The notes under the pieces are model-generated. The model ran no database searches. It was not told the origin of the DNA and was given only the letters and a program-made list of their open reading frames with translations. The position numbers were made by a program, and so were the translations under genes. 23,654 nucleotides of DNA from NCBI GenBank assembly GCA_035315885.1, contig DATFXM010000139.1, positions 1 through 23,654 of the forward strand, written 5' to 3'. How positions within the stretch are numbered: position 1 is the first letter of the stretch; every line of letters starts with the position of its first letter. This document shows, piece after piece, positions 6,598-14,876 of this stretch. The stretch comes from DATFXM01 sp035315885 (lineage in GTDB: Bacteria; Acidobacteriota; Blastocatellia; UBA7656).

Positions 6598-9321
6598 TTA
6601 CCTCGCCGCTTCAGACTCACTCCTGCTCGGAAGCACACGCGCTTTCTGCGTGAGCTTGCGATCGCCAACCTTCAGCGTCACTTCGTACTCGCCGGGAGGA
6701 ATATCACGAAGCTCGCTTTGCGGCCTCTGGCGAAGCTCACCCTCGGATGGTTGCTGTCGATTCAAGCCTCCAAGCTCCAGGGCTACTCGATTGATTCCAG
6801 CTTTATTGGTTCCTTCGAGCGTCCGCAATGTCGCTCCTCCGGCCGCTGTCAACGTTATCGTTACTTTCTCTTTCGGCTGCTGTTTGAGGTAATAAACCAC
6901 CGAGAGCCCGTTCGGATCGTTGGCGGTGATCAGATGACGATCACCAAGCATCCGGTAGTTGCCCACCGTGCCCTCGCTCCTGCGCGTCCTTGGCTGGACC
7001 TTAAAGAAATGTACATCTTCGTTCACAACCGCATCACTCATCTCGCGAAGCACAGAGATGTTCGTGATCCATATGCCTCGACCGTAAGTGCCGGCGACCA
7101 AATCTGCCTCCCGCGGGTGAATGATCAGGTCGTGCACCGGAACGGTTGGCATGTTCCCGCTCATCGCGAACCATCGCGCTCCGCCGTCGGGGGTTACATA
7201 GATCCCCGCGTCATTGCCGACGAATAACAGGTCGGCATCCGAGTAGTCCTCGACGACCACATTGATCGGGCGGTTTGGCAGGTTGTTCGCGATTGAAACC
7301 CATGTTGCACCGTAGTCGGTGGTCTTGAGAAGAAATGGCCTGAAGTCATCCTGCCGGTGTCTCGATTTGGCGACGTATGCGATCGCGGCACTCGAGTTCG
7401 ACGCAAACACCCGCGTCACCCACGCGTCTACGGGCCCGCCGGCCTTCGCAACATTATCGGTCACATCAGTCCAACTCGCTCCGGCGTTCTTTGTGACCTG
7501 CACCTTACCATCATCCGTTCCAACCCAAATGACTCCGGATGCTGCTGGAGATTCTGAGATGGTTGTGATCGTGCAATGTTGGATCGCTGCTCCGGGCGGG
7601 CTGATCTTGTTCGGGTCGTTAGTCGTCAGATCGGGGCTGATCTCTTCCCAGTGATCGCCGCGATCGCGCGAGCGCAACAACACCTGCGCTCCTGCATACA
7701 ACGTCTTCGGATCGTGCGGCGACAATCGAATCGGCGCGACCCAGTTGAACCGCAACATCGGTTGGCCCGCAGCTCTGGTCGGCGCAATGATCTTTCGAAC
7801 TCGCGTCTTTTGATCATAACGAGCGTGACGCCCGAATTCCTGAGTGTTATAAACCCAGCGGCTGTCGGTGGGATCGACTTGATTGTACATGCCGTCGCCA
7901 ATCCCGACAGTGACCCAATCAGCAAACCCTACGCTGCCCGACCATCCGTTGCTGGGGCCTTTCCACGACTCGTGGTCCTGAAGGCCCGCGTAGATGTTGT
8001 AGGGATCCTCCATATCGACGGTCAGCGCGTACACCTCACCCAGTGGCAGGTTCGCCAGATGATCGCAGGTCTTGCCACCGTCATATGAGACAGCCACGCC
8101 GCCGTCAGAGCCGGCCATCAGCCGGTCCGAGTTCTGAGGATCGATCCAGAGCGTGCGGAAGTCCCCGAACGCCCGGCGAAACACTCTGTTGGCTTGCGGT
8201 CCGCCAAGCCCCGCCCAGGTTTTTCCGCCGTCTTCCGAGCTGCTGATAGACATGCCTGTGATGAAAATCCTATCTGGGTTGTTTTGATCGACACGAAGTT
8301 GATTAAAGGCATAGCCGGTTTTTCTGCCAACGTCGTCGCGGGCCGAATTCATCTTGCGCCAGGTCAAGCCTCCGTCGTCAGTGCGGTAGACCTCGCCGCC
8401 AATCAACCGCTCGCCCTGTGGCGCCCCAGTAGGCTGCGGTGTCGCTGAACCTTCAGGCGTCTTGTTTCGGTTATCAATCACTGCGTACAGAATACTCGGG
8501 CTCTTTTGGTAGATATCCAGCCCGATTCGTCCAATGATGCCCTCAGGAAGTCCCCCCGAGAGCTTTTTCCAATTCGAGCCGCCATCCGTCGTTTTGTAGA
8601 TCCCGCTTGAAGGTCCTCCGTCCTCCAGCCGCCACGGACTACGCATGCAGTCATAAGTCGCAGCGTACAGTATGTCCGGCTTGCTGCGGTCGATCACAAG
8701 GTCAACTGCGCCAGTTCGGTCGTTGACGTAAAGAACCTTCTTCCACGTGCTGCCACCGTCGGTGGTTTTGAAGACCCCTCTCTCCTCGTTATTAGAAAAG
8801 AGGTGCCCCATCGCAGCGACGTAAACAATGTCGGGATTAGTCGGGTGAATCACGATCCTTGCAATGTGATGGGAATCGGTGAGTCCCTTGCGCTGCCAGT
8901 TCGTGCCGCCATCGAGCGACTTATAAAGGCCGTTGCCAGGATAGGCGCTTCGAGTGCACGATGCATCTCCGGTGCCGACCCACACGACCTCACCGTTCGA
9001 AGGCGCGACCGAGAGAGCTCCCATCGACCAAACGTCTTTGCCTTCGAATACCAGCGTGAAGGTCGTTCCGTTGTTAGTCGTCTTCCAAACGCCACCATTC
9101 CGCGCCGCCACGTAGAAAGTGTAGAGATGAGCTTTCGCAGGTGCCTCCGGGACCGCGATATCTGAAACCCACGCGCTAACTCGAAACGGGCCGAGGTTCC
9201 GGTAGGAAAACCCGGTGTTAATGGCCTGCTCGATGCTCGCGCCGTCCTCTGCTCTCAGGGTGATCGTCGATAGAAAAATGATCGCGAGCAGGAATGTGGC
9301 GATTCTTGTTGTCTGGCGCAT
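6598..9321 (-). CDS. Asp-box (BNR/VPS10-like) beta-propeller exported protein
   Basis: The 907-aa protein has a Sec signal ending near LRAED (residue 25). It carries about eleven Asp-box-like turns of the form SxDGGxTW, for example KTTNNGTTF (80-88), KSLDGGTNW (134-142), KTTDGGSTW, KTTDGGSNW, RTDDGGLTW, SSEDGGKTW and KTTDYGATW. These predict one or two seven-bladed propellers like those of sortilin-type and GH74/xyloglucanase-like proteins. The last 120 residues (VTITLTAAGGATLRTLEG, then GEYEVTLKVGDRKL) form an Ig-like module usual for this family in Acidobacteria and Bacteroidota. Annotation as a glycosyl hydrolase is common for such proteins, but I cannot see a convincing catalytic residue, so enzymatic function is unproven. 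GGGAGATG lies upstream of ATG (complement of 9327-9334). It follows the GH127 gene on the same strand with 83 bases between, so one operon is likely. Confidence 0.85.
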   Translation of the reverse strand: MRQTTRIATFLLAIIFLSTITLRAEDGASIEQAINTGFSYRNLGPFRVSAWVSDIAVPEAPAKAHLYTFYVAARNGGVWKTTNNGTTFTLVFEGKDVWSMGALSVAPSNGEVVWVGTGDASCTRSAYPGNGLYKSLDGGTNWQRKGLTDSHHIARIVIHPTNPDIVYVAAMGHLFSNNEERGVFKTTDGGSTWKKVLYVNDRTGAVDLVIDRSKPDILYAATYDCMRSPWRLEDGGPSSGIYKTTDGGSNWKKLSGGLPEGIIGRIGLDIYQKSPSILYAVIDNRNKTPEGSATPQPTGAPQGERLIGGEVYRTDDGGLTWRKMNSARDDVGRKTGYAFNQLRVDQNNPDRIFITGMSISSSEDGGKTWAGLGGPQANRVFRRAFGDFRTLWIDPQNSDRLMAGSDGGVAVSYDGGKTCDHLANLPLGEVYALTVDMEDPYNIYAGLQDHESWKGPSNGWSGSVGFADWVTVGIGDGMYNQVDPTDSRWVYNTQEFGRHARYDQKTRVRKIIAPTRAAGQPMLRFNWVAPIRLSPHDPKTLYAGAQVLLRSRDRGDHWEEISPDLTTNDPNKISPPGAAIQHCTITTISESPAASGVIWVGTDDGKVQVTKNAGASWTDVTDNVAKAGGPVDAWVTRVFASNSSAAIAYVAKSRHRQDDFRPFLLKTTDYGATWVSIANNLPNRPINVVVEDYSDADLLFVGNDAGIYVTPDGGARWFAMSGNMPTVPVHDLIIHPREADLVAGTYGRGIWITNISVLREMSDAVVNEDVHFFKVQPRTRRSEGTVGNYRMLGDRHLITANDPNGLSVVYYLKQQPKEKVTITLTAAGGATLRTLEGTNKAGINRVALELGGLNRQQPSEGELRQRPQSELRDIPPGEYEVTLKVGDRKLTQKARVLPSRSESEAAR

Positions 9322-9404
9322 AGATTCATCTCCCTCGTGATGGTCGGTAAAGGGGATCGATTGGCACCTTACTTCAGAAGCGTCGGGTTAACAAAATACG
9401 GTCC

Positions 9405-11777
9405 CTACTGAAACACTCGGACATCGATCACCGCTCCCGCAGTCGCATCTGTGTGAGCCTGGAACTTCACCGTGATTCGCTGCTTGCCGCGCGTGAGAGT
9501 TTCGGGAATCGGGTACTCAAAATCGAATAGCTCAGTCGGATGTATCTCGAGTGTTTGCGAAGCGACCTTTTGCCCGTCAACCAGTATGTCAAACGCGCGC
9601 AGCCGGCCTTCGCTTCCGCGATAAGTGCAAGCGAGCGTAATCGGCTTGGCGGGCGAAATCTTCAGTTCATAGCTGAACCACCCGTTGCGAGCTTCGCGAA
9701 ACCTGCCACCCTGGTTTGTGCGCTCGCCCTGGTAGTTGTGCTCGCTTTCGCTATGGGCCACACCTGCAGTCACAAAGTCGACGGTGCGATTCTCGATCTC
9801 CTTGCGGCGGGCTTCACGCGCCGCGATCTCCGCTTTGCGCTTCTCCCATTCAGGTTCTGTGTAAACTTTCCAGTACACGGTGTAACGAGCGTCGAACACT
9901 CTGTAGAACGGCCGCAGCGTTGCATCTTGAGGTCGGGCGAGTCCTTCAGTTCTGAAAGTCAGTGGCGCACCCGCGACCGGTTTCACTCGAGCGAGCACGT
10001 CTTTTACGTCGCCGATGAATGCTGGAACCTGGATAGCCTTGACGCGATTCATGGGCGGCGCGTTCGGACCATACTGGACTTCCTTGCTCAGACCTTCCTT
10101 CCCCAGATCGCCGGCCAACACAATCGGGCCGTACAACACCGCGATCATCCTGGGATCATCAGGCATCGCTTCAATTCGCAAGCTCATCGGCAATCGGATG
10201 TCGATGGTGTCGCCGTTCTTCCATTCGCGCTCGATGGTAACGTACGACCCGGGCTGCGCATTGATCGCTTGCTTCATGCCGTTGACGGTCAAAGTGATTC
10301 CTGACTGCGCCCACAGAGGATACCGAATCTTGATCGCCAGTCGGACAGACTTCTGCGGCTTGAGCACGAGGCGCGTCGAGTCTTCTTCCGGGAACCGCGT
10401 CTCCTGTCGCACAATCAAACCTTTTTCTTTCCAGTCTAACTCAGATGGGACGAACAGGTTGACGTAAAGCGACTGCGCATCGTGAAAGTAAATGGTATCG
10501 GGGTACTTTGCATGGTTCTCCATTCCTGTACCCACGCAGCACCAGAAAGAGTCTTCGGGTTTGGAGAAAGTCTTGAACGCGCCCGGACGCAGCGGAACGT
10601 AGTAGCACATCATCCCAGTCGCGGGATCCTGGGACGCGAGGATGTGGTTGTAAAGCCCGCGCTCGTAGAAGTCCATCCTGTCGACCGAAAGGTCCCAGGT
10701 GAACAGGTGACGCGTGAGCTTGAGCATATTGTAAGTGTTGCAAGTTTCGGTGCTGGATGGTCCGAGATGCTTCGAGAAGTGCTCGGGCGGGAAGAAAGCT
10801 TCGCCGTCGCTGTTGCCGCCAATCACGTATGACCGATGATGCGCAACGCGTTGCCAGAAAAACATCGCGACGTCGTAGTAACGCTTCTCGCCAGTCAGCT
10901 CATAATCGCGAGCTGCACCGATCGCTTTGGGTATCTGAGTGTTCGCGTGAAGCCCATTGAGAGGGTCTTCGCCGCGCGCCAGCGGATCAAATATTCGCTT
11001 GTGGTCAAACTTGCGGGACACCCGAAGATATTCTTGATTACCAGTAACTGCGTAAAGATTCGCGAGGACTTCTTCCATGCCTCCGAACTCGGTGTTCAGC
11101 GCGCGCTGCTGTTGCTCGTCCGAAAGCCTATCAACTCGGAACTTGACCCAATCCGCCATCTTCGTCACCACGTCAAGAGCCTGCTTGTTGTCGCAGTGGA
11201 GATAGACGTCCAGGAGTCCAGCCATGATCTTGTGCAGCGTGTAGTACGGCGCCCAAACGCGCTGGGCTTTGTCCACTCGATCAAAGAACTCTTCGGGATA
11301 TGCCGAAAGATAACCGGTGTTAAACCCGCGAGAGGGCATTGCTTGTTGGACTTTGGCCAGTTCCGCGACCACGGACTGCGCTCGCGTCTTGAACCGCTCA
11401 TCTCCTGTGCTCGAGTACATCAGCGCGCAAGCAGACAGGAAGTGGCCGGTGCTGTGCCCTCGAAGCTCGGAGTCTTGGGTGCCTTCCACGCCGAGCGCTT
11501 CCCATCCGCCGAGTGGCTTGGCCGAAGACGGCAGGCCTGCCGTCACACGGAAGTTGTGCAACAAACGATCAAGGTCGATGCTGAGAAGATATTGCTGATC
11601 GCGCAGCATTGCGTCGCGGAACGGGCCGTCCAATAGACGCACGTCCTTCAGGTCAAATGCTTGTGCCTTCAGCGGCGCCTTGTTGAGAATCTTGATCCTC
11701 GCGCTGTCTTGCCCGTACGCAACGGAGAGCGAAACCAGGATACCTGCGACGAGAGAAATTATTGATCGATGCTTCAC
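9405..11777 (-). CDS. GH127 family (DUF1680) beta-L-arabinofuranosidase-like enzyme
   Basis: The 790-aa protein has a Sec signal (MKHRSIISLVAGILVSLS, cleavage near AYGQ). The (alpha/alpha)6 barrel covers about residues 40-440. The zinc/nucleophile set described for GH127 enzymes is present: Glu344 and Cys346 in SSTETCNTYN, and Cys413-Cys414 in FWCCVGTGMENH. In the Bifidobacterium enzyme the equivalent first cysteine of the CC pair is the nucleophile. Beta-sandwich domains follow (about 445-620), and a C-terminal module (about 660-790, FSYELKISPAKPITLACTY) looks like a carbohydrate-binding or DUF6805-type domain. It probably removes terminal beta-L-arabinofuranose from plant or exopolysaccharide glycans; other GH127 activities are possible. 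The start is GTG at 11777, with AGGAGATGAGG just upstream (complement of 11781-11790). It is the first gene of the minus-strand unit with the Asp-box protein. Confidence 0.9.
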   Translation of the reverse strand: MKHRSIISLVAGILVSLSVAYGQDSARIKILNKAPLKAQAFDLKDVRLLDGPFRDAMLRDQQYLLSIDLDRLLHNFRVTAGLPSSAKPLGGWEALGVEGTQDSELRGHSTGHFLSACALMYSSTGDERFKTRAQSVVAELAKVQQAMPSRGFNTGYLSAYPEEFFDRVDKAQRVWAPYYTLHKIMAGLLDVYLHCDNKQALDVVTKMADWVKFRVDRLSDEQQQRALNTEFGGMEEVLANLYAVTGNQEYLRVSRKFDHKRIFDPLARGEDPLNGLHANTQIPKAIGAARDYELTGEKRYYDVAMFFWQRVAHHRSYVIGGNSDGEAFFPPEHFSKHLGPSSTETCNTYNMLKLTRHLFTWDLSVDRMDFYERGLYNHILASQDPATGMMCYYVPLRPGAFKTFSKPEDSFWCCVGTGMENHAKYPDTIYFHDAQSLYVNLFVPSELDWKEKGLIVRQETRFPEEDSTRLVLKPQKSVRLAIKIRYPLWAQSGITLTVNGMKQAINAQPGSYVTIEREWKNGDTIDIRLPMSLRIEAMPDDPRMIAVLYGPIVLAGDLGKEGLSKEVQYGPNAPPMNRVKAIQVPAFIGDVKDVLARVKPVAGAPLTFRTEGLARPQDATLRPFYRVFDARYTVYWKVYTEPEWEKRKAEIAAREARRKEIENRTVDFVTAGVAHSESEHNYQGERTNQGGRFREARNGWFSYELKISPAKPITLACTYRGSEGRLRAFDILVDGQKVASQTLEIHPTELFDFEYPIPETLTRGKQRITVKFQAHTDATAGAVIDVRVFQ

Positions 11778-11789
11778 GTCCTCATCTCC

Positions 11790-11985
11790 TGTCTTCCAAT
11801 GCTTCGCAAATCATGTTCGGCGTAGCGCTTCTTGCTCGGTTGAGAGCGGAAACCGCAGCAATGCTCCAACAACTTCTCGGTAGCTTCAAGTTCTGACTTA
11901 TCTCGTGGGTGGTTAGCGAGAGGTGAGAATAAACCAGCGGAGCCAACGCCATCAACTGTTCTAAGCAAAATAAACGCATTCTTAG
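11790..11985 (-). pseudogene. Frameshifted remnant of an IclR-type helix-turn-helix regulator
   Basis: Segments in successive minus-strand frames resemble the N-terminal winged-helix of IclR regulators when read in order. They are FILLRTVDGVGSAGLFSP (about 11930-11980), then SLTTHEISQNLKLPRS (about 11875-11920; compare LTxxEIAxxLGLPRS), then VVGALLRF in the third frame, then SKKRYAEHDLRSIG (about 11795-11835; compare the KRYxLG wing). Each piece is short and at least two or three frameshifts are needed, so the protein cannot be made as such. The order and spacing match the family well enough to suggest decay rather than chance, but this is pattern recognition by eye. Confidence 0.35.
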
Positions 11986-12064
11986 CACTTTTGAGCCAGA
12001 TTCGCGCACGAAAAACTTTCGAATCTTTGACAGTGCCCTTGGATTTGATTAGAATTGTGCTACA

Positions 12065-12079
12065 GACTAAGGCTTAGTC
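12065..12079. promoter_or_regulatory. 15-bp palindrome, candidate operator for the GH127 unit
   Basis: GACTAAG, one central G and CTTAGTC form a perfect 7-bp-arm palindrome about 290 bases upstream of the GH127 GTG. The compact symmetry suits a helix-turn-helix dimer. It may be bound by the adjacent DeoR-family protein or may have served the decayed IclR-type gene. Neither is shown by the sequence. Confidence 0.35.
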
Positions 12080-12240
12080 GACACAGTGCCAACGCAATTG
12101 CCTCCCGGCTCCCAATTGTGGACGCTTGGGCAACTGGTTTCTGCGATCAGAGCCACTTGACCCGAACCTTCAAGCGCTGCGCGGGCGTGCCGCCTTCTCA
12201 CTATCGAGAGTCTTTTCGTAGACAGTAAATGGGATCGGTC

Positions 12241-13032
12241 TCAGGCGCGAAGTACGGCAATCTTCTTTTCGTTGAACGGTGCAATTGCCTGGTCGGAAGT
12301 ATCCTTGTCTGTGACCACTGTATGGATATCGGAAGCGGGCCAGATCAAAGAAGTTCCTAGTTGTCCAATCTTCCGATGATCTGCTACCACGATGCGTTGG
12401 CGCGCCTGGTGCAGCATGCTGCGATGGATTGCGGCTTGTTCCGGATAATTTGTGGTAAGACCATGCTCGGGATGAATTCCATCAACACCTATGAAAACTT
12501 TGTCCACAAATATTTCGCTGGCGTTGCGCTGCGCGGTGTCCCCCACCACCGCGAACCAATCGCCACTGAGATACCCCCCGGTTATGAACACCTTGATATC
12601 AGGCAGGTGGCTGAGCTCCATTGCGATGTTCACCGCATTGGTTACAACCGTGATCCCTTTCCGATGACGTAAGCTGCGCGCGACCTGCGTGGTGGTGGTG
12701 CCGGCGCCGATGGCGATGATTTCTCCGTCGGCGACCAGGTTGGCTGCCGTTAGTCCGATTCGGCGCTTCTCTGACGCGCACTGTTGTTCCTGTTCCTGGA
12801 ATGATGAGACATGACGGAAGGCCTCATACAACATCGGAGCAACAGGCACAGCTCCGCCATGATTTCGATGCAGCAGTCCCTGCTGTTCCAGCTCAGCAAG
12901 ATCGCGTCGTATAGTTGCGGCTGAGACATTGAACCTCCTTGCGAGGCGCTCGACAGAGACCTGCCCATGTTGGAGCAGTTCCTGGAGAATCAACGCGCTG
13001 CGATCTTCCAAGACGGAGGAATTGGTGGTCAT
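12241..13032 (-). CDS. DeoR-family transcriptional regulator
   Basis: The 263-aa protein (from ATG 13032) has an N-terminal winged helix at about residues 10-65 (QVSVERLARRFNVSAATIRR then GLLHRNHGG), the DeoR-type HTH signature. Its sugar-phosphate-isomerase-like sensor domain contains IAIGAGTTTTQVARSL, VVTNAVNIAMEL, VFITGGYL, VFIGVDGIHPEHGLTT and VVADHRKIGQ. Family members usually repress sugar-catabolism genes and are released by a phosphorylated sugar. It lies upstream of, and on the same strand as, the GH127/Asp-box unit, so control of that unit is a reasonable guess, but the ligand is unknown. The frame is open to a TTG at 13065. Neither start has a clear ribosome binding site, and ATG 13032 gives the more usual N terminus length. 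Confidence 0.9.
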   Translation of the reverse strand: MTTNSSVLEDRSALILQELLQHGQVSVERLARRFNVSAATIRRDLAELEQQGLLHRNHGGAVPVAPMLYEAFRHVSSFQEQEQQCASEKRRIGLTAANLVADGEIIAIGAGTTTTQVARSLRHRKGITVVTNAVNIAMELSHLPDIKVFITGGYLSGDWFAVVGDTAQRNASEIFVDKVFIGVDGIHPEHGLTTNYPEQAAIHRSMLHQARQRIVVADHRKIGQLGTSLIWPASDIHTVVTDKDTSDQAIAPFNEKKIAVLRA

Positions 13033-13642
13033 CGCTTGAAAAAAATTGACAGAGCCATATCCCAATTAAAGGTGGGCTCCGCGGCAAGCTTAGCACTAGA
13101 TGCACTCCAATATCCATCGCTTCCATGAAAGAGGCTACTGCTTGGACCACAGCATTCTCGAAGCAGTGATTACGCAGCGGATCACAGGGGTTCATTGAAT
13201 GCTGAGAAATACTACTAAAGGATTCAGGAACCTACTGGCAAGATCACCACAAGGGGGGTTCACATCACATAAATGATTGGCTCTCGCTCGGTAATAGCAG
13301 GAGGGAGGCTAGTCACGTCTAATATTCCGAGAGATTACCATCGATCATTTGAGAAGATATCCGTCACTGTGAATTCTCATAGTGACTTCACGGCGTCATT
13401 TGGATACTCTTGGCTAGTCCTTCCGATTGTCTCTAGGCGGTCGGCGTTGTTTTAATCGACGTTGAGCTCCGACGACGACGCCAAAGCTCTCCGTTTCCTC
13501 ATTTTAGACTTAACGGCTCGGACTCTTGCTACATTAGGTTTCTCAAGAGGAGCAAAACACAAGGTCGAATAGAAATAACCAAACATCAGAAGCGTAGGAA
13601 ATCACTTGCGCTGGTACCCTTTCCCGTGAAAAGGAGGGAAAA
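13033..13642. other. About 610-base intergenic region between divergent genes
   Basis: This separates the DeoR gene (-) from the 323-aa gene (+), so it should hold promoters for both. It is noticeably more A+T-rich than the flanking coding sequence. A TTGACA hexamer occurs at 13046-13051 (+), but no -10 box lies at a normal distance. A 60-codon ATG frame at 13273-13455 has no ribosome binding site, no recognisable similarity and poor composition. No repeats or RNA genes were seen. Confidence 0.45.
13631..13637 (+). promoter_or_regulatory. Strong ribosome binding site of the 323-aa gene
   Basis: AAGGAGG lies five bases before ATG 13643, the best Shine-Dalgarno sequence in this half of the window. 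CCTTT at 13618-13622 could pair with AAAGG across the site, which would partly hide it; that pairing is short and uncertain. Confidence 0.6.
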
Positions 13643-14614
13643 ATGAGTAAGTCCACATCTTCAGCAGAAGGGTTCGGCCCAAAACTTCAGGATCCGTCGA
13701 TTCCTAACTATCGAATTACCAATTTAGATTCTTTCGAAGGCGCAACGAAGGAACCGCGACAGATCGCGGGACTCTATTTCTATCAACTCTTGGACTGCCT
13801 GGTAGACCTTGCGTATAAAGTGTCGATCGACTTTCGCAAGAGGCCACACCAGTACCAAGACTTGGGAGACGCATCCATTCCCCAGAGTCTTGCCGAGCTA
13901 AATGCAAGATACGGCACGGAGATAAACCTCTTGGCGCTAGGGCAGCGTAATGAGATTTACCTCCCCATTTTCGGCAGCTGGGATGGCTCCTCATCAAGCG
14001 AGAGCGACAGTTTCCCGCACTTGAGGGATGAACTTATCCAGGCCGCAACCGCCTTTGCCGAGCGCGCGACGAATACCGGCGTGGAGCAGCTGAGAGAAGT
14101 CGTACGCCAGGCTCATAGGCCTTTCAAAGATTATCTCGTCGGCTTGCAAGGAGATTCGGTCAGGTTCAGCAAAGACAAGGCCCTTTCAGACGAAACGGAA
14201 AAGACTTGCTATCCGATTCTGCGCAGCCAGGGGGTGGCCGCAGTTTTCGGAATCACGAGGAAAGGGGGCGGTCAGTACCCGTATGCGACTGATCCCGACG
14301 AGGATAAATTGGTCGAAGACATTTCGAAAGAGTTAATGTGGGTTGATAAATCACAAACCTACATTACCAGAGAGCGTATCAGTAATCTTCAAAGAGCAGC
14401 GCTCCGGGGCGCTGAGGCGATTGCCACGGCCATCGACTTCGAAGAATCGAGTGCAACGGACCAGGATCTCGATGTGCTGATTACCAAGTGCTACGCCTGG
14501 GGGAAGGCATTGGCGAGTCTCAAGGGCCAAGCAAAAGTCTGGGAACCTCCCCTACAGCCGACCGCGCCCACACCCGCCACGGTTGCAGCGGGGCCAACTG
14601 GATATGGGCGGTGA
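13643..14614 (+). CDS. Protein of unknown family, first gene of the glycan-targeting cluster
   Basis: I do not recognise this 323-aa protein. It has no signal peptide or membrane segment. The composition is soluble and charged, with predicted mainly helical stretches, for example around residues 30-55 (AGLYFYQLLDCLVDLAYKV), 130-165 (LRDELIQAATAFAERAT) and 245-275 (LQRAALRGAEAIATAIDF). A Ser-rich loop (DGSSSSESDS) sits near residue 115 and a Pro/Thr/Ala-rich tail from about residue 296. It may be an adaptor, scaffold or immunity-like partner of the large proteins that follow, but nothing in the sequence proves this. The start is set by a strong ribosome binding site. The next gene begins about 260 bases downstream on the same strand. 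Confidence 0.75.
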   Translation: MSKSTSSAEGFGPKLQDPSIPNYRITNLDSFEGATKEPRQIAGLYFYQLLDCLVDLAYKVSIDFRKRPHQYQDLGDASIPQSLAELNARYGTEINLLALGQRNEIYLPIFGSWDGSSSSESDSFPHLRDELIQAATAFAERATNTGVEQLREVVRQAHRPFKDYLVGLQGDSVRFSKDKALSDETEKTCYPILRSQGVAAVFGITRKGGGQYPYATDPDEDKLVEDISKELMWVDKSQTYITRERISNLQRAALRGAEAIATAIDFEESSATDQDLDVLITKCYAWGKALASLKGQAKVWEPPLQPTAPTPATVAAGPTGYGR

Positions 14615-14876
14615 ACCGGGGAACACAAGACGCTGCTGCGTACGTCGGACTCCAATAGATCAGTTGTCGACCTTTCCTAGTGTGGTGCGTCGAAGGATCG
14701 AACCGTGCACATCCCAGCGGAGAACCGCTGCGGCACTGTGATATCGAGGGTGTTCATGGACGGCTGACGCGACGAGTGCCTGATCGTCGACTGCGATGTG
14801 CGAGCGTCTGTCAACCGGGATGCGCTAGGTGTCGGGTCGTTCGATGACGCCACGTGCACGCCCGCGGGAGATTCTT

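Larger units (their letters stand above)
11778..12240. other. 463-base intergenic region upstream of GH127
   Basis: This lies between the DeoR gene end and the GH127 start, both on the minus strand. The GH127-proximal 200 bases hold what looks like a decayed IclR-family coding sequence, and a 15-bp palindrome sits at 12065-12079 (both listed separately). The remaining stretch 12080-12240 shows nothing recognisable. The GH127 promoter is expected here. A weak minus-strand TTGGCA-N17-TAGTCT match overlaps the palindrome, but this is only suggestive. Confidence 0.45.

Noticed and set aside
10836..11636. 266-codon plus-strand ORF antisense to the GH127 gene, and a similar one at 9540-10304
   Set aside because: Both lie wholly within the well-supported GH127 gene, have no ribosome binding site or recognisable motif, and arise from its codon composition.
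13046..13075. TTGACA as a -35 promoter element on the plus strand
   Set aside because: No acceptable -10 hexamer lies 15-19 bases downstream.
13273..13455. 60-codon ATG ORF in the divergent intergenic region
   Set aside because: The purine-rich stretch upstream is too far away to serve as a ribosome binding site, the composition is not coding-like, and no family is recognised.
14715..14730. Small hairpin CAGCGG-AGAA-CCGCTG between the 323-aa and GH18 genes
   Set aside because: Six base pairs without a T-run in a G+C-rich spacer is too weak to call a terminator or regulator.
14829..14876. Upstream in-frame ATG extending the GH18 protein by 16 residues
   Set aside because: It lacks a ribosome binding site and the added Arg-rich residues do not create a signal peptide; GGGAG supports ATG 14877.
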